A stretch of 64,000 bases of DNA from the NCBI RefSeq assembly GCF_022605725.1, contig NC_065548.1:47113131-47177130 (forward strand). The letters run 5' to 3'. Position numbers and translations under genes: made by a program. This DNA is from Anthonomus grandis grandis (Eukaryota > Arthropoda > Insecta > Coleoptera > Curculionidae). Positions within the stretch are counted from its first letter, which is position 1. Each line of letters begins with the position of its first letter. Positions 33,274-44,047 of the stretch are shown here, piece by piece. Under the pieces are notes generated by a model. It made no database searches. It was given only the letters and a program-made list of their open reading frames with translations, and was not told the DNA's origin.

Positions 33274-33316
33274 GAGTCTGATGATGGCAAGCAACACTTG
33301 CCGAAATGCATCACTC
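33274..33316 (+). ncRNA. Hammerhead-ribozyme-like motif, complete core and perfect stem II
   Basis: GAGT (33274-33277), CTGATGA (33278-33284), T, GGCAAG, loop CAACA, CTTGCC (6-bp perfect stem II), GAAA (33303-33306), palindromic ATGCAT (33306-33311), C at 33312 as the predicted cleavage site, ACTC (33313-33316) pairing with GAGT. The short self-complementary stem III predicts activity as a dimer, as described for hammerheads of Penelope-like elements. The best of the set. Confidence 0.7.
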
Positions 33317-33365
33317 GTTAAATTAGAGGATTAGCATTTTATTTGTGGAGAAAAGACTTCCTCTA

Positions 33366-34035
33366 CTAACTTTTCAATAAAAAATTACTTGTTAAACCTG
33401 GAAAGCTTATCAAAAAGTCTAAAAACATGGACATTTCTCAAATTTAAAAAAAAATTGAAAAACGCAAATAATTTACCCTAAAAACCTAAAATTAAATAAA
33501 AAATAATTTCAAACGCCTGGAAGATCTGAACAATGACTCCAAAATGCCGGAAAAAAAGAAGCCTTATTCCAAATACTTGAAATTATTCGATAAACTTGGA
33601 AAATTAAAAAAAATATTAAAAAAATTTCAAACTAAAAAAACAACAACAATACAAACTTAAAACCATAAAAAGCTAAAATTAAAAGATAAATTACTTCAAA
33701 TACTCGGAAGACGTGGAAAAAAAGTCCAAAGTCCTAGAATAAAGCGGATATTTTATTTCAAATTCCTGGAATAATAATAAGAATTTATTTTAAAAATTCT
33801 GACTTCAAAAGCTGAAATGAATAACTTATTTTAAAACGTTAAAATTAAAAGATAAATTTTTTAAAATACAACTGTGTTTATTATTTCTATTAAAAATACC
33901 ACAGTTTGTAAACGTACTTTTAATCTGTCATATCCTCAAGAAAATTGGGATAATATTAAATGGCTTAAATCCGCTTACAAAGTACAAAAATCGCTAATCG
34001 TTACCTAAAAGAACTTAATAATCTTATTAAGTTCA
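33366..34035. other. AT-rich sequence with AAACNTGGAA-like short repeats
   Basis: Motifs such as AAACCTGGAA, AACGCCTGGAAGA and AATACTCGGAAGA recur irregularly across 33395-33770, suggesting an eroded short tandem repeat. No gene. Confidence 0.35.
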
Positions 34036-34039
34036 CTGT

Positions 34040-34330
34040 ATATGCGATTTTTGTTTTACAAGGACGTGATTTTTTTTACAATTAAGTTTCACACCATAAT
34101 GTTCACTTGCGAGTACTACACGATCTGTTATTCTTTGTGGGTACTATCAGCGAATAGTATAATGTTGTCTACGTATCTGAGATTATGGATTATTTCGTAC
34201 ACATCGTCTCAAACTTGTAAATCTTCCCTGAATAACTTCTCTGAATATGTACGAAACAATAGGTGTGAAGGTAAACATCCCTATCCGACGCCTCTCTTTA
34301 AAAAATCTTGTTCTACCCATCCTATTGCCT
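34040..34330 (-). pseudogene. LINE reverse transcriptase relic (RTE/R4-like YADD region)
   Basis: The minus strand reads EIIHNLRYVDNIILFADST, the IRYADDTVLLADS active-site block with both catalytic positions altered, and before it a decayed FNMYSEKLFREAL-like stretch. After it comes NLIVKKITSL, the usual LNVKKTKFM block. Frames change several times. A short old fragment; the 3' tail of the same type of element may be at 54420. Confidence 0.6.
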
Positions 34331-35370
34331 TCTGGTTAAACCTCACGATGCTTTATAAAAATATCAAATCTTAATTTTTCGTCTTCAAATTTTACTTAAA
34401 GTCACATTTTTTGTATCAATGGACAAATCTACTGAACCTGAAAACAGCACCATCTAGGAGGCAACTAAAAATGAATTTTCTTATGGATTACCTGGTATAA
34501 CTAAGTTGTTTTTTTTATCTATGCACCTAAATCGAATTAAGCGATTTGTTAAAACTTTCCTTCCTTCGCTTCGGTGTGAACTTTAAATAAATTTAGTTTT
34601 GCCAGTTTGCCAAAACAATTTATACTTAAACACGTGTTTCCCTAATCATGTTGGCACCTTCAGGAGAAGGCGTTTAAATAAAACGTTTTGAAAGACTATT
34701 TTACTTGTAAAAAATATGCAATGTTCTTGTACTTTTAGCATCGTGTATTATATTGTCTCGCTATTTTTTTTTTTTGATTTTAACTATTTTTCCTATTTTA
34801 AGCGGTTCATTTTACTTGAGAGTTTGGGAAAGGTTCGTGTCAATACGATTGCCAGTGGCAATAATTATTTTTATCGAGTATAATAATTATTATTATTAAG
34901 GTACATTATTAATTTTAAATATCAGAGGTCTTCTGGACAAAAAGACTTTCCACTGTTGTTTCCAAACGCATTTGTAATTTTTCACAAAGATGAAACAAAA
35001 TATGTAGTTTTTGATACATAATTAACTTGAAATTTTAAAATTTTACGCGAAGATATAATTGTGTTTGTTTATAAAATAATAATATGCATTTTTCAAAATT
35101 ACGATAAAACTTTTAAAAAAATCGCTTACATGATATCCCAAAGTCGAAGCTCATCATTGGGATCTTAGAAACAGTGAAAGATTCGAATAAAAACTTCCGG
35201 AAAAACCCCGGAAACCGTTTTCGTGTACTTGTTTCCTGGCTTTATGTTTACTGATTAAGAAAATCCACGATAACTCTTTTAGATTACCTTTACCCAGGTG
35301 ATATCAGACTTAAAATTCGATGTTTTGGTTCTCTGAGACTATTATTATTATTAATCTTTTTTTTTTGCCT
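34331..35370. other. AT-rich DNA with a possible hammerhead-like relic
   Basis: The minus strand near 34630-34680 reads CTGAAGG, stem, GAAACACGTGTT. It resembles the hammerhead repeats elsewhere in the window, but stems I and II are weak. Otherwise no signal. Confidence 0.35.
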
Positions 35371-35609
35371 GGTATAAGTGCAGAACCTTTTGTTTTTTTT
35401 TAAATTTTTTTCCTATTGGAGTAATTTTAAAGCAATTTTAAATACCAATTATGAACATATAAACCTGATCAAATTAAATAAAAAACAAATTTTCCAAAAA
35501 CAATATTTATTGTCAATTAAACAAAAAAAAATGTTTTACTTTAAAGACAAAAATGGAGAATCTTTTGGGTTTCATGCTTTATTTCACACTATTATACAGA
35601 AAATTTAAA

Positions 35610-35905
35610 AAAAAACATCATTAATTTGTGGCATAACCTTTGTTCCTTAGAACCTCAGCACGTCGTCTCGGCATGGATTCAAGAAAACTGTGAATAAATC
35701 ATCTTTATTAGCATTTGCTTGTCTGACTTTTCTCTCTAGGTGCTCCCACAAGTTCTCAATGGGATTCAGGTCCGGACTTTGAGCTGACCACTTCAAAGCC
35801 CAAATTTGTTGAGAGGTAAAAAAAATTTACAATTTTGGATCGTTGTGTTTCGAATCGTTGTCATATCGAAATTAACAGTAAATTATCTTCAGCATATGGG
35901 TGCAT
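35610..35905 (-). pseudogene. Tc1 transposase copy B, C-terminal half
   Basis: Reads PYAEDNL right at the insertion point. The QDNDPKH block is missing. It continues SAQSPDLNPIENLWEHLERK (catalytic Glu region), VRQANANKDDLF, then, after a small deletion, ESMPRRRAEVLRNKGYATN and stop. Homologous to the end of copy A. Confidence 0.8.
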
Positions 35906-36048
35906 ATATCGTCGTCATTATCACGAAGTGGCGTAACAAATTTTTTGTCATTTTTCAGGAGATGCTTTTAAAGTTTTTCACGATCTTTGCTTCAATGCTA
36001 ACGCAAATTCATTACAGCCACGGTGTTTCGTTTTGGACAGTAGTTATA

Positions 36049-38448
36049 CAGGGTGTTTCACTTTTTTGTAGCAGGACTTTAACAGTATTTAGAAAAATTA
36101 ATTTTAAGGTAGGTTTCTCATATAAATATTGATCGTCAAACTTTTTGTTTCTGAGATACAGGGCGTCAAAGTTTCCCAAAAAAAAAGTTTTTATTTTTTA
36201 ATATCCGAACTATCAAAGATATTGAAATCAAATTTGGTATAAACAATTCTAGGATGAAGGGTCATAATCGTAAATAATGTCATATTTCTACGTTCGCCAG
36301 TGGCGGAGATATGACTAATTATTAATGTTAATGTGACTAAAAAAGTAGCACGCCACTGGATTAAGTCGATTAAACGATCATTTCTAAATAGTGCATTTAA
36401 TTGTAAACAAAAATGCCCTCTTGATATTTTTTCGTATCTGACTCCGTTTTCTCCTCAAATTGGGTTGTAAAAATCACTTAAGATTTGAAGATAAATTTAT
36501 TTCAACCGTCTAATAAATCGCAACATAGAACAATACCATAAATACTTATAACTTATTTATAACAAACAACAGATTACAAGAACACAACAAACAATTAACA
36601 AATTTAAAGAAGGTGTTCGAAATGTGAACCATTTTCTGCAATACATAATTCACATCGACGAATAACCGAACGTGAAATGTTATTTAAAAATAGTACTATT
36701 TCATTACAAGCAATCCTAATTCTATTTATAAGGTTATCCCTTGTTGGAACAGGTGTCGCATACACTCTTTCTTTTAAAAATCCCCATACTGAAAAGTCTA
36801 AGGGGTTTAAGTCTGGGGATCGTGGAGGCCACACTACTGGCCCTCCACGACCCATCCACCTTTCTGGATAATGGGTATCCGACCAGTTTCGCACAATTCT
36901 CCCATAATGCGTAGGACAACCGTCAAGCTGGAACCAACTCCGTCTCCTTAAATTTAAAGGAATATCTTCCAACATATTCGCATGCTCCCGTTCTAAAAAT
37001 TCCAAGAGGGCTGCAGCATTTACCCGTGGTGGCAAAAAATATGGTCCAAAAAGTCGATTGTCATAAATACCAATCCAGACATTAACACTAAATTCATGCT
37101 GGAAGTTTCTTGTTCGAATTCCATGTGGATTTTCATGCGCCCAAATGTGCTGATTATGGAAATTGACCACTCCCACGCCGAGTGAAGCACGACTTATCGC
37201 TCCACAACACGTTATTTCAAAAACCTGGAGTAATATTAGCTGCATTAAGAATCCAACGACAAAATGCAGTTCTTTGTTCTTCATCTCCTGGTTGTAATCC
37301 CTAAACAGGCTGCAAATGATAAGGACGTCTATGATCCCGTCTTAACACTCGGTAAACACGGGAAGCTGAACTTCCTAAACCAGCGGAAACTCTTCTAATA
37401 CTTGTTGTAGGATCTTTGTTGAACTCACGCCTATTTCTCTCTATTCGAAAATTTACATTATTTTCATTTTCTTGTACATTGGCTAAACCATTCTCAATAA
37501 TTTGTCGATGGACTCTTACAAATACAGAAGGATGTGGATGCCTTCTAATCGGATATCTGCGCATATATTCCCGGGCTTCTTCTGCCGAGTTTCCATTTGC
37601 AACGCCATAAATAAAGTGGATATCCGCTAACTCTTGATTTGAAAACATAAATGGCATTTTGACACAAAAACGATAAGAAGAAATAAACAAATAACACTTT
37701 TTGAGAACGCAATTGCAATTTGACACGATAATACTAATATGACATTTACATTTTATGACACTGTTTTTATTTCATGGCACACTATTCAAATTATTAAAAT
37801 AAATTAATATAAATAACATTTCACGTTCGGTTATTCGTAGATGTGAATTATGTATTGCAGAAAATGGTTCACATTTCGAACACCTTCTTTAAATTTGTTA
37901 ATTGTTTGTTGTGTTCTTGTAATCTGTTGTTTGTTATAAATAAGTTATAAGTATTTGTGGTATTATTCTATGTTGCGATTTATTAGACGGTTGAAATAAA
38001 TTTATCTTAAAATCTTGAGTGATTTTTACAACCCAATTTGAGGAGAAAACGGAGTCAGATACGAAAAAATATCAAGAGGGCATTTTGGTTTACAATTAAA
38101 TGCACTATTTAGAAATGATCGTTTAATCGACTTAATCCAGTGGCGTGCTACTTTTTTAATCACATTAACATTAATTATTAGTCATATCTCCGCCACTGGC
38201 CAACGTAGAAACATGACATTATTTACGATTATGACCCTTCATCCTAGAACTGTTTATACCAATTTTGATTTCAATATCTTTGATAGTTCGGATATTAAAA
38301 AATAAAAACTTTTTTTTTTGGGAAACTTTGACGCCCTGTATCTCAGAAACAAAAAGTTTGATGATCAATATTTATATGAGAAACCTACCTTAAAATTAAT
38401 TGTTCTAAATACTGTTAAAGTCCTGCTACAAAAAAGTGAAACACCCTG
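36049..38448 (-). mobile_element. Mariner-type transposon with about 640-bp inverted repeats
   Basis: CAGGGTGTTTCACTTTTTTG after TA (36047-36048), and its inverse before TA (38449-38450). The arms (36049-36690 and 37795-38448) are almost identical and so long that the right one contains an inverted copy of the last 22 or more transposase codons. The transposase is on minus between them. Identity between arms is high, suggesting a recent rearrangement or gene conversion. Confidence 0.93.
36604..37726 (-). pseudogene. Mariner-type transposase with DUF4817-like N-terminus (DD41D)
   Basis: Starts near 37660 (MPFMFSNQELADIHFIYGVA) with the helix-turn-helix region found in many insect proteins as DUF4817. 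It continues VRVHRQIIENGLANVQ, ASRVYRVLRRDHRRPYHLQP, then a TAG, AFCRWILNAANITPGF, a TGA, and VLWSDKSCFTRRG (Asp 1, normally SDEASF). After a frameshift: HIWAHENPHG, FSVNVWIGIYDNRLFGPYF, WFQLDGCPTHYG (Asp 2), SPDLNPLDFSVWGFL (Asp 3, 41 residues on), ending GSHFEHLL. Two nonsense codons and one frameshift make it inactive. Confidence 0.88.
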
Positions 38449-38450
38449 TA

Positions 38451-40829
38451 TATGTATAAGTACTATTTATTCATGATAACCAAAACGCATATTAGATTTT
38501 ATACTTTAAGTTATTTAGCAAAAAAATAGATACGCCAGTTTGTGAAATTGATAAATATAATTTGATAAGACAAAACTTGAGTTACGCTTCTGAACATCTA
38601 GGTACGTTACCATAGATAAAAGAGACACACTCAATTTATATGAAAACATAAAAAGCGACAAAATAAGTAAACATTGTGCTTAAAGAAACTACTATTACAA
38701 AAATAAACGAGAAAAAGTAATTTTTAGATCTAAATACAAACATTATAAACTCAGGTTAATAAAAATCTAATTTAAATACGTTGATATAATAAAAGAAACC
38801 ATACGTAATAATAACGGGCTGGGTTTAGAACTCACTCTACATGAGGAATATTCAAATAAAACTTTTTCATCATAATGATTTTAAATATGAATACTTTTCT
38901 TTAGTAATTTTTTTTGGTTCGTTATTTAAGATTTCAACATTAATTTTTAAGGTCAGTGATTTTCGATTGCCTTTTTAATTTTAACTTTTTGTAACTTTCA
39001 TGGAGATGACTTGTTTTATAAAGTATTGTTATGTTGCCTTTGGAGAAAACTATCCGTTAAAACCTACTAACAACGGTTCGTTAAATAAAAGGCCAAAAAA
39101 CTGAATTTAACCCTTTATTCTAAAAATGGTAGCAGATTATTCAATTATCACGAAAGATTACACTAGGTACGGTTACAAAGAAAAAAACTATACTTATTAC
39201 TTAGAATCTTATTGCATAAAAACAAAACGAACGCCCGCGGCAAATCGATCATAAAAGTAATAAAAATACCGTTCTCCAACTTAAAACTCGACTTGAACTG
39301 CTTTTCAAAACCGATCCTAATACACTATTATGCCTAATAAGAGCCACAAGAAGCTCGGGAGCCACAATACACTTTTGCTTTTTTGCTTGCGCACGCGTGA
39401 AGAAGAACAGGCTGATTTTATATAGTTTATTCTGTGTGTCTGCCGGGGAGAATTTTATTTATTTAATAATGTATTAAATTACTTTCCTTAGAAAATCATT
39501 TTGAATATTATTAGCAAAGTGCGCGTAACTTATTTGGATAAGAACCAAATTTTTGGCCAATCTATTAGACAGAAGGGTTATTTTTTTATTATAGATAACA
39601 TGTAAAACGTTTTCAAGATAAAAATTTGCTAAAATTAAATAAGTTTCATTTTAATATTGAGATGCATTTAATTATCAAATATAGCTAATATCACCGCGCG
39701 ATGTATGTATCTGATAAGATATCCCCAGTTAGGTTGATTAATATATAATAAATACTTAAATAGATTGATTTATTGGTTATATTATTATTTTATTTGGGTT
39801 TCAACAATTTTAAGGCAATTTCATTTATTTCACTATTATTGGGCATACAGCATACAGTGGGTTTGATTTTGATTTTTTGTTTTGCTTTTTTTGGTTTTAT
39901 ACAGTCTTCTTTGTGGTTCAATATTTTTATTGGTTGATGGACCAGAACTTCCAGCAGATGCTATAAAATCTGAATGAATTCTTTTTTCATTTTATTTTAT
40001 CCTAATTGCCAGTATAGTGGGTTCAATTGGAATAACCATTTTTTTAACAACATCAACTTATTATCTACTAGTTTTATTAAATAACTTTTTAATCGATCTT
40101 TTTCACTTCCTAATATTTCTCCCAGTTCTGGTACTTCCTTATTATGGCTAATAGCCTTTATTAATGAAGTTTCTTCATCCTTGTCAATATTTTTTGAATC
40201 GTCAATTACAACAATGTCTTCATTAGTTGCTAAAACGAAAAAAAGAGGTATAAGGTATATAATTAACAATATGTATGAAAAGGTAACTAACTAAATGGAT
40301 TCTCTTGATACTATATAACAAAATATACAACATAACAATACAACACAACATAACAATAATAATCGAATTATTCTATTGCCAACACCATGATCTAATACAC
40401 TACCACATAAAACCTCATTAAAAAATCCTCAACTAGTATTATATGAGAGTGAAACATTAAATAAATATGTAAATATATTTAAGTGATCAACAGACCTAAA
40501 TTTAACGACTTTAATCTTTGTATCACTTGCAAAAACGAATAATTAATATACATAAACAAAACGTTAACAATTAACATTAAACAACCGCAATACACAAAAG
40601 ACAAACTGTGGTTAGGTTCGTGTACGTACTACGTATGCGCAAGCAAAAGAACAAAAGTGCATTGTGGCTCCAGAGCTTCTTGTATAAGAGCCCCCCCCCC
40701 CCCATCGCACGCCCACGCCTTGTTTTGACCATTCCGCGGAAATACAAATACTGAGAAACCTTATGAGAAGCATCGCGCGAGGACCCAAATTACAATAACA
40801 CAAACAAAAGATATTGCGGCGGCTTTGAC
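38451..40829 (-). other. Interior of the Sola-like element, with one unassigned ORF
   Basis: AT-rich. The minus frame 40269-39997 (90 codons, ATNEDIVVIDDSKNIDKDEE, then GSEKDRLKSYLIKL) is acidic and ends QLNPLYWQLG; it might be a second gene or a terminal exon of the element. A run of 13 C lies at 40691-40703. The first 150 bases carry two subterminal repeats of the element. Confidence 0.4.
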
Positions 40830-42640
40830 AAGTATTGTTAATGGTTCTTGTTTAGTTACTTTAATTTCCATAATATCATGCCATTTAATTGAGTTTCCTG
40901 TTTCAGAAGTTTTAACAGACAAGATTCTCAATTCTTGAGACAACTTTTTAAAATTTAAAAAGTCATTATATTGAAGAGGATGCGCCATGTAAGTGTGTTT
41001 ATGGCGTGCTAAATATGACAGGATATAATTGTGGCGGGATAAAAAGATCACCTGCGCGCAAGATGGCAGCTGATATTGCGCTATGGGCAGAATCTCCTTC
41101 ATTCTGCCCATGAAATGATTCAAAGAAACGTAAAGAAGCTTCTTCTATGTTCGAAAAGTTAGCAACTGCATACAAAAGCATTGCAGCAACGACAGAATTT
41201 TTATTGTGCCCGCTGCATCTATCTAAAAACAAGGCTACTGACTTAATAGTTTTTTTAGAGTCGTATTTTTGTAAAGCATATATACACATGAACCGATTTC
41301 CGACGCACCTCTTTGGCTACTTGGCTCACTCCAAATGAAACAATGACATTCCTTTGAAGCGATATCGTAAAAAGTAAAGTTATAGTTTGCTAAACGTCGT
41401 TTATAAAATAGAGCATTTTCTTTTGACTGTGGCAAGTAAATTACCTGCTGAAGATCAAAGCTTGCACATCCAATAGTGCTATCTCCAGCTAACACCTTCC
41501 TTTTAATGATCTTTTTAAGTTCCCTTACTTTAGTCTTTTCTGCAACATGTCTATTGAACTTATCTATTATCTTCTCTTTTAAAGCTGGATCTCCTTTTCT
41601 GTAGGACAAACATAACGAGCACTGGTCCTTTGGCCGGTGGAACATCTAAACACCTTACGATACAAATCAAGTGAAGGTTTTTCCTCATTTGGACTTAATT
41701 TTTCAAGAAGCATATTGTACATCTTTGATACCGTTAATTCGGGGTGGAGATATTCCCTGCTAGAACTAGCACGAACATAGTGAGCTTCTACCTTGGGAAA
41801 TCTTTGGATGTGATTTAAAATTGTAGTTCGAAGGATATTATCACGTTCAATTACCCTGACTGCCTGTCTACCACCTCTTCTTTCTCCTTCTAGTACCCCA
41901 CCTGAAGTCAGCGAAGTTCTCATTGTTTTTTCGGATATCCCCAACGTATGCAAAAAGAATGTTTTACACACCAAGTATTTTTTGTGATTCAATGTCAAAA
42001 AATATTTGTGACTTTTTTGTCTTCGAGACTGCTCTTTCTTGGTAGTTTTGGTAGCCGTTTCCAGAACTTCAATATGGCAAACAATAAATTCACGTTGGGA
42101 TGCCAAATTTTCTAGATTTGTAAATGATGTAAATAATTCCATTCTTTCTTCTTCACTCAGTAAAAAGCACTGACGCATCCACTTTTTGCATTTATTAACG
42201 TCGCATCTTTGTTTTAGCTTCCGTGCCGGTACGACTGCTCCTGTCTTCGTGCTGGTATATTCTTTTCCCATATCCCTTAGTTTCTTTGCTATTTTTTTTT
42301 TGTTTACCCTGGACTTTTTTAATAAAGTCTGATTTTCTCTGCTTTCACCTTCTACGTATCGTTTTTTTTTCTTGCGGGATTTATTATGACTTGTACAAGA
42401 ATCGTTGTACTCCAAGAAGTGTTCATAGCACAGCAATTTAAGGCATAAGTGGCATCAGCTCCATACTTCTTTCTTGCAATAAGTCGCCTCACAAGTCTGT
42501 ACGTACGTAGGATCTTCGCGATCGGAGATGTCCTCTAAATAACTACTTAAGTAATTGCTCTTCATTTCCTCAGAATCATGGCCGTTAGTACTCCCATAGT
42601 TTTCCAATATTCCCCCAGACAAAAATACTGTACTGCTTTG
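40830..42640 (-). pseudogene. DDD transposase of the same family (copy B), frameshifted
   Basis: The N-terminus has an acidic stretch and a Cys/His cluster (CEATYC, CHLCLKLLCYEH) broken by TGA near 42455. Then come basic KSRKKKKRYVEGESRENQ, GKEYTSTKTGAVVPARKLK with CDVNKCKKWMRQC, FPKVEAHYVRASSSREYLHP, DQCSLCLSYRKGDP, CASFDLQQVIYLPQSKENAL (Asp 1), CHCFIWSEPSSQRGASEIGS, VALFLDRCSGHNKN (Asp 2), FHGQNEGDSAHSAISAAI (Asp 3), DLFIPPQLYPVI, YNDFLNFKKLSQEL. Four frames are used. Block order is identical to copy A, with low overall identity, so these are different families of one superfamily. Confidence 0.72.
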
Positions 42641-43196
42641 GTCCTGTAATCACGTTTGCTCTATATTTATTTGATGAGCTTGCATGGAACCTGAACATCC
42701 ATAGCGTACTTTTTATTTTGAATATTACACAAAAAATAACACGTTAACTAAAGAAAACCCTTTATCTAGCGCTAAACCGTAACCAAGCACATACTCAATC
42801 GAACTAAACACGTTGCGTCTTCGATCACTCATAAGAAAACAAAAATATGCAGGTATTGACAAGAAAATTCTGAGATAAGCCGAATAGTGTAAGTCGACAC
42901 CGACATTTAATCAATTTCACAAAGTGGCTTAACTGAGATACGCCTTAGAATGACCAGATAATATGGAGAATTCTAAATTTTACAAAGAGGCGTAACTTAA
43001 GTCTGTTTGTAAAATTGTACCTTATAATAAATCTAGATACGCCTGTCAGTTAATATGCTGTAAGTCAGAACGTAGAAAGGATCGAGTTACGCCACTTCGT
43101 GATATTGTGCGCCATGTAATGTGGTATGTAAAAACGGGCTTAACTCAATTTCGCGTTTTTTCGAGTTACGCCACTTCGTGATATTGACGACGATAT

Positions 43197-43793
43197 TTCC
43201 TAGACATGATGCCTTCTATTTCACTAGTCGGTCTTTGTCAGAAAAACATCCCCATACCAAGACATTATAACTTTCATGTTTTATTGTGGGCTTACTGTAC
43301 TTAGGGTTATTTCTTTGATTTATTGGACATTTAACTCATGTCATACCATCCGATCCGAATAAATTAAATGTACTTTCTTCTGACCGTAAGATGTTTTTAC
43401 ATTCACTATAATTCTAACGCGCTGATGTCTATTTTTCATTGGTCTCCTCTTCCTTTTTTTCATCGCATAAACGTCTTCGAATAGATCGAACTGAGAGAGA
43501 TAGGGTTGGATGAGCTTTTTTATATATATCTTCAGCAAAGGTAAATGGATTTTTTATAGAACATCTTCTCAGTACTGATGTATCAGCTTGTCAGTTCTAG
43601 ATGTAGTTTTTTTTTAGGTCTACCTGGTTTCCGAATAATAGCAGCACTTCCTCTAGTTTGCCAAAATTTGTTTACAAACAACACTTTTATGTAAATTTAG
43701 TTCTTTAGCAATTGTCACTTGTTTAATTCCGGCGTTGTGCTTCTCAATTATAAGTTTTTTTATTTGAACTGTTAAATTTACACCTCCAGGCAT
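43197..43793 (-). pseudogene. Tc1 transposase copy B, N-terminal half
   Basis: Starts at 43793 (MPGGVNLTVQIKKLIIEKHN), then IKQVTIAKELNLHKSVVCKQ (helix-turn-helix), a GRPRK-like hook after stops near 43665, NLFGSDGMT, and ends EGIMSRK at the insertion point. Relative to copy A (30118-31052) it lacks most of the region between the second HTH and the catalytic core. Multiple stops. Confidence 0.75.
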
Positions 43794-44047
43794 ATTCTGG
43801 TGAACAATTGAGCTTCTCAAAAATTAAAAACGAACTGATCTGAACAAGAACTATTCAGTTAATAACGTGTGTACAAGAAGTTTCTCCATTTATGTCCACA
43901 TGAAAAAAGACTGTGCATTAATTACTCAGATTCCTTTGATAAAAATCTGGATTTTTTGTATGTATTTATTGCTCAGGTTAAGATTGTTTAGTACATAAGA
44001 TTAGAAAATAAATTAAAAGTTTGTGCATTTTTGGCCGGCACTGTATA

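Larger units (their letters stand above)
32818..33365. mobile_element. Foldback (palindromic) element with hammerhead motifs in both arms
   Basis: About 250-base arms (32821-33070 and 33105-33362) are inverted copies of each other around a loop of about 35-40 bases. Shared arm sequences include GAAAAGACTTC, GCTCATCCTCTAATTT on the left and its inverse, and TTTTTCTGACAGGTGACAT. Each arm carries a hammerhead-like motif in opposite orientation. CTCATCCTCYA near the outer end also occurs in the arms at 16874 and 19944, which links the two families. Confidence 0.85.
35910..43192 (-). mobile_element. DNA transposon with DDD transposase, possibly Sola superfamily (copy B), itself carrying a mariner
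   Basis: Exact target duplication ATAT at 35906-35909 and 43193-43196. Termini CGTCGTCATTATCACGAAG (left) and the inverse of CGTCGTCAATATCACGAAG (right). A subterminal motif, AAGTGGCGTAACTC in either orientation, recurs near 35925, 38530, 38580, 42930, 42990, 43090 and 43170. After removing the mariner (36049-38448) the element is about 4.9 kb. The 4-bp duplication suits Sola elements, whose duplications are 4 bp. Confidence 0.8.
35371..44047 (-). mobile_element. Tc1-like transposon (copy B) split by a nested insertion
   Basis: Outer ends GGTATAAGTGC (about 35371) and, inverted, GGTATACAGTGCCGGCC (about 44047) are similar but imperfect. A Tc1 transposase on minus is cut at 35909/43193 by a 7.3 kb Sola-like element with ATAT duplicated. 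Removing the insertion gives an old Tc1 of about 1.4 kb, already frameshifted before the insertion. Confidence 0.75.

Noticed and set aside
35378..35608. ORF of 76 codons
   Set aside because: AT-rich Phe/Lys/Asn composition and overlap with the end of a Tc1 element; no domain.
40691..40703. Run of 13 C as a G-quadruplex candidate
   Set aside because: A single homopolymer without further G-tracts; may also be a sequencing or assembly artefact.
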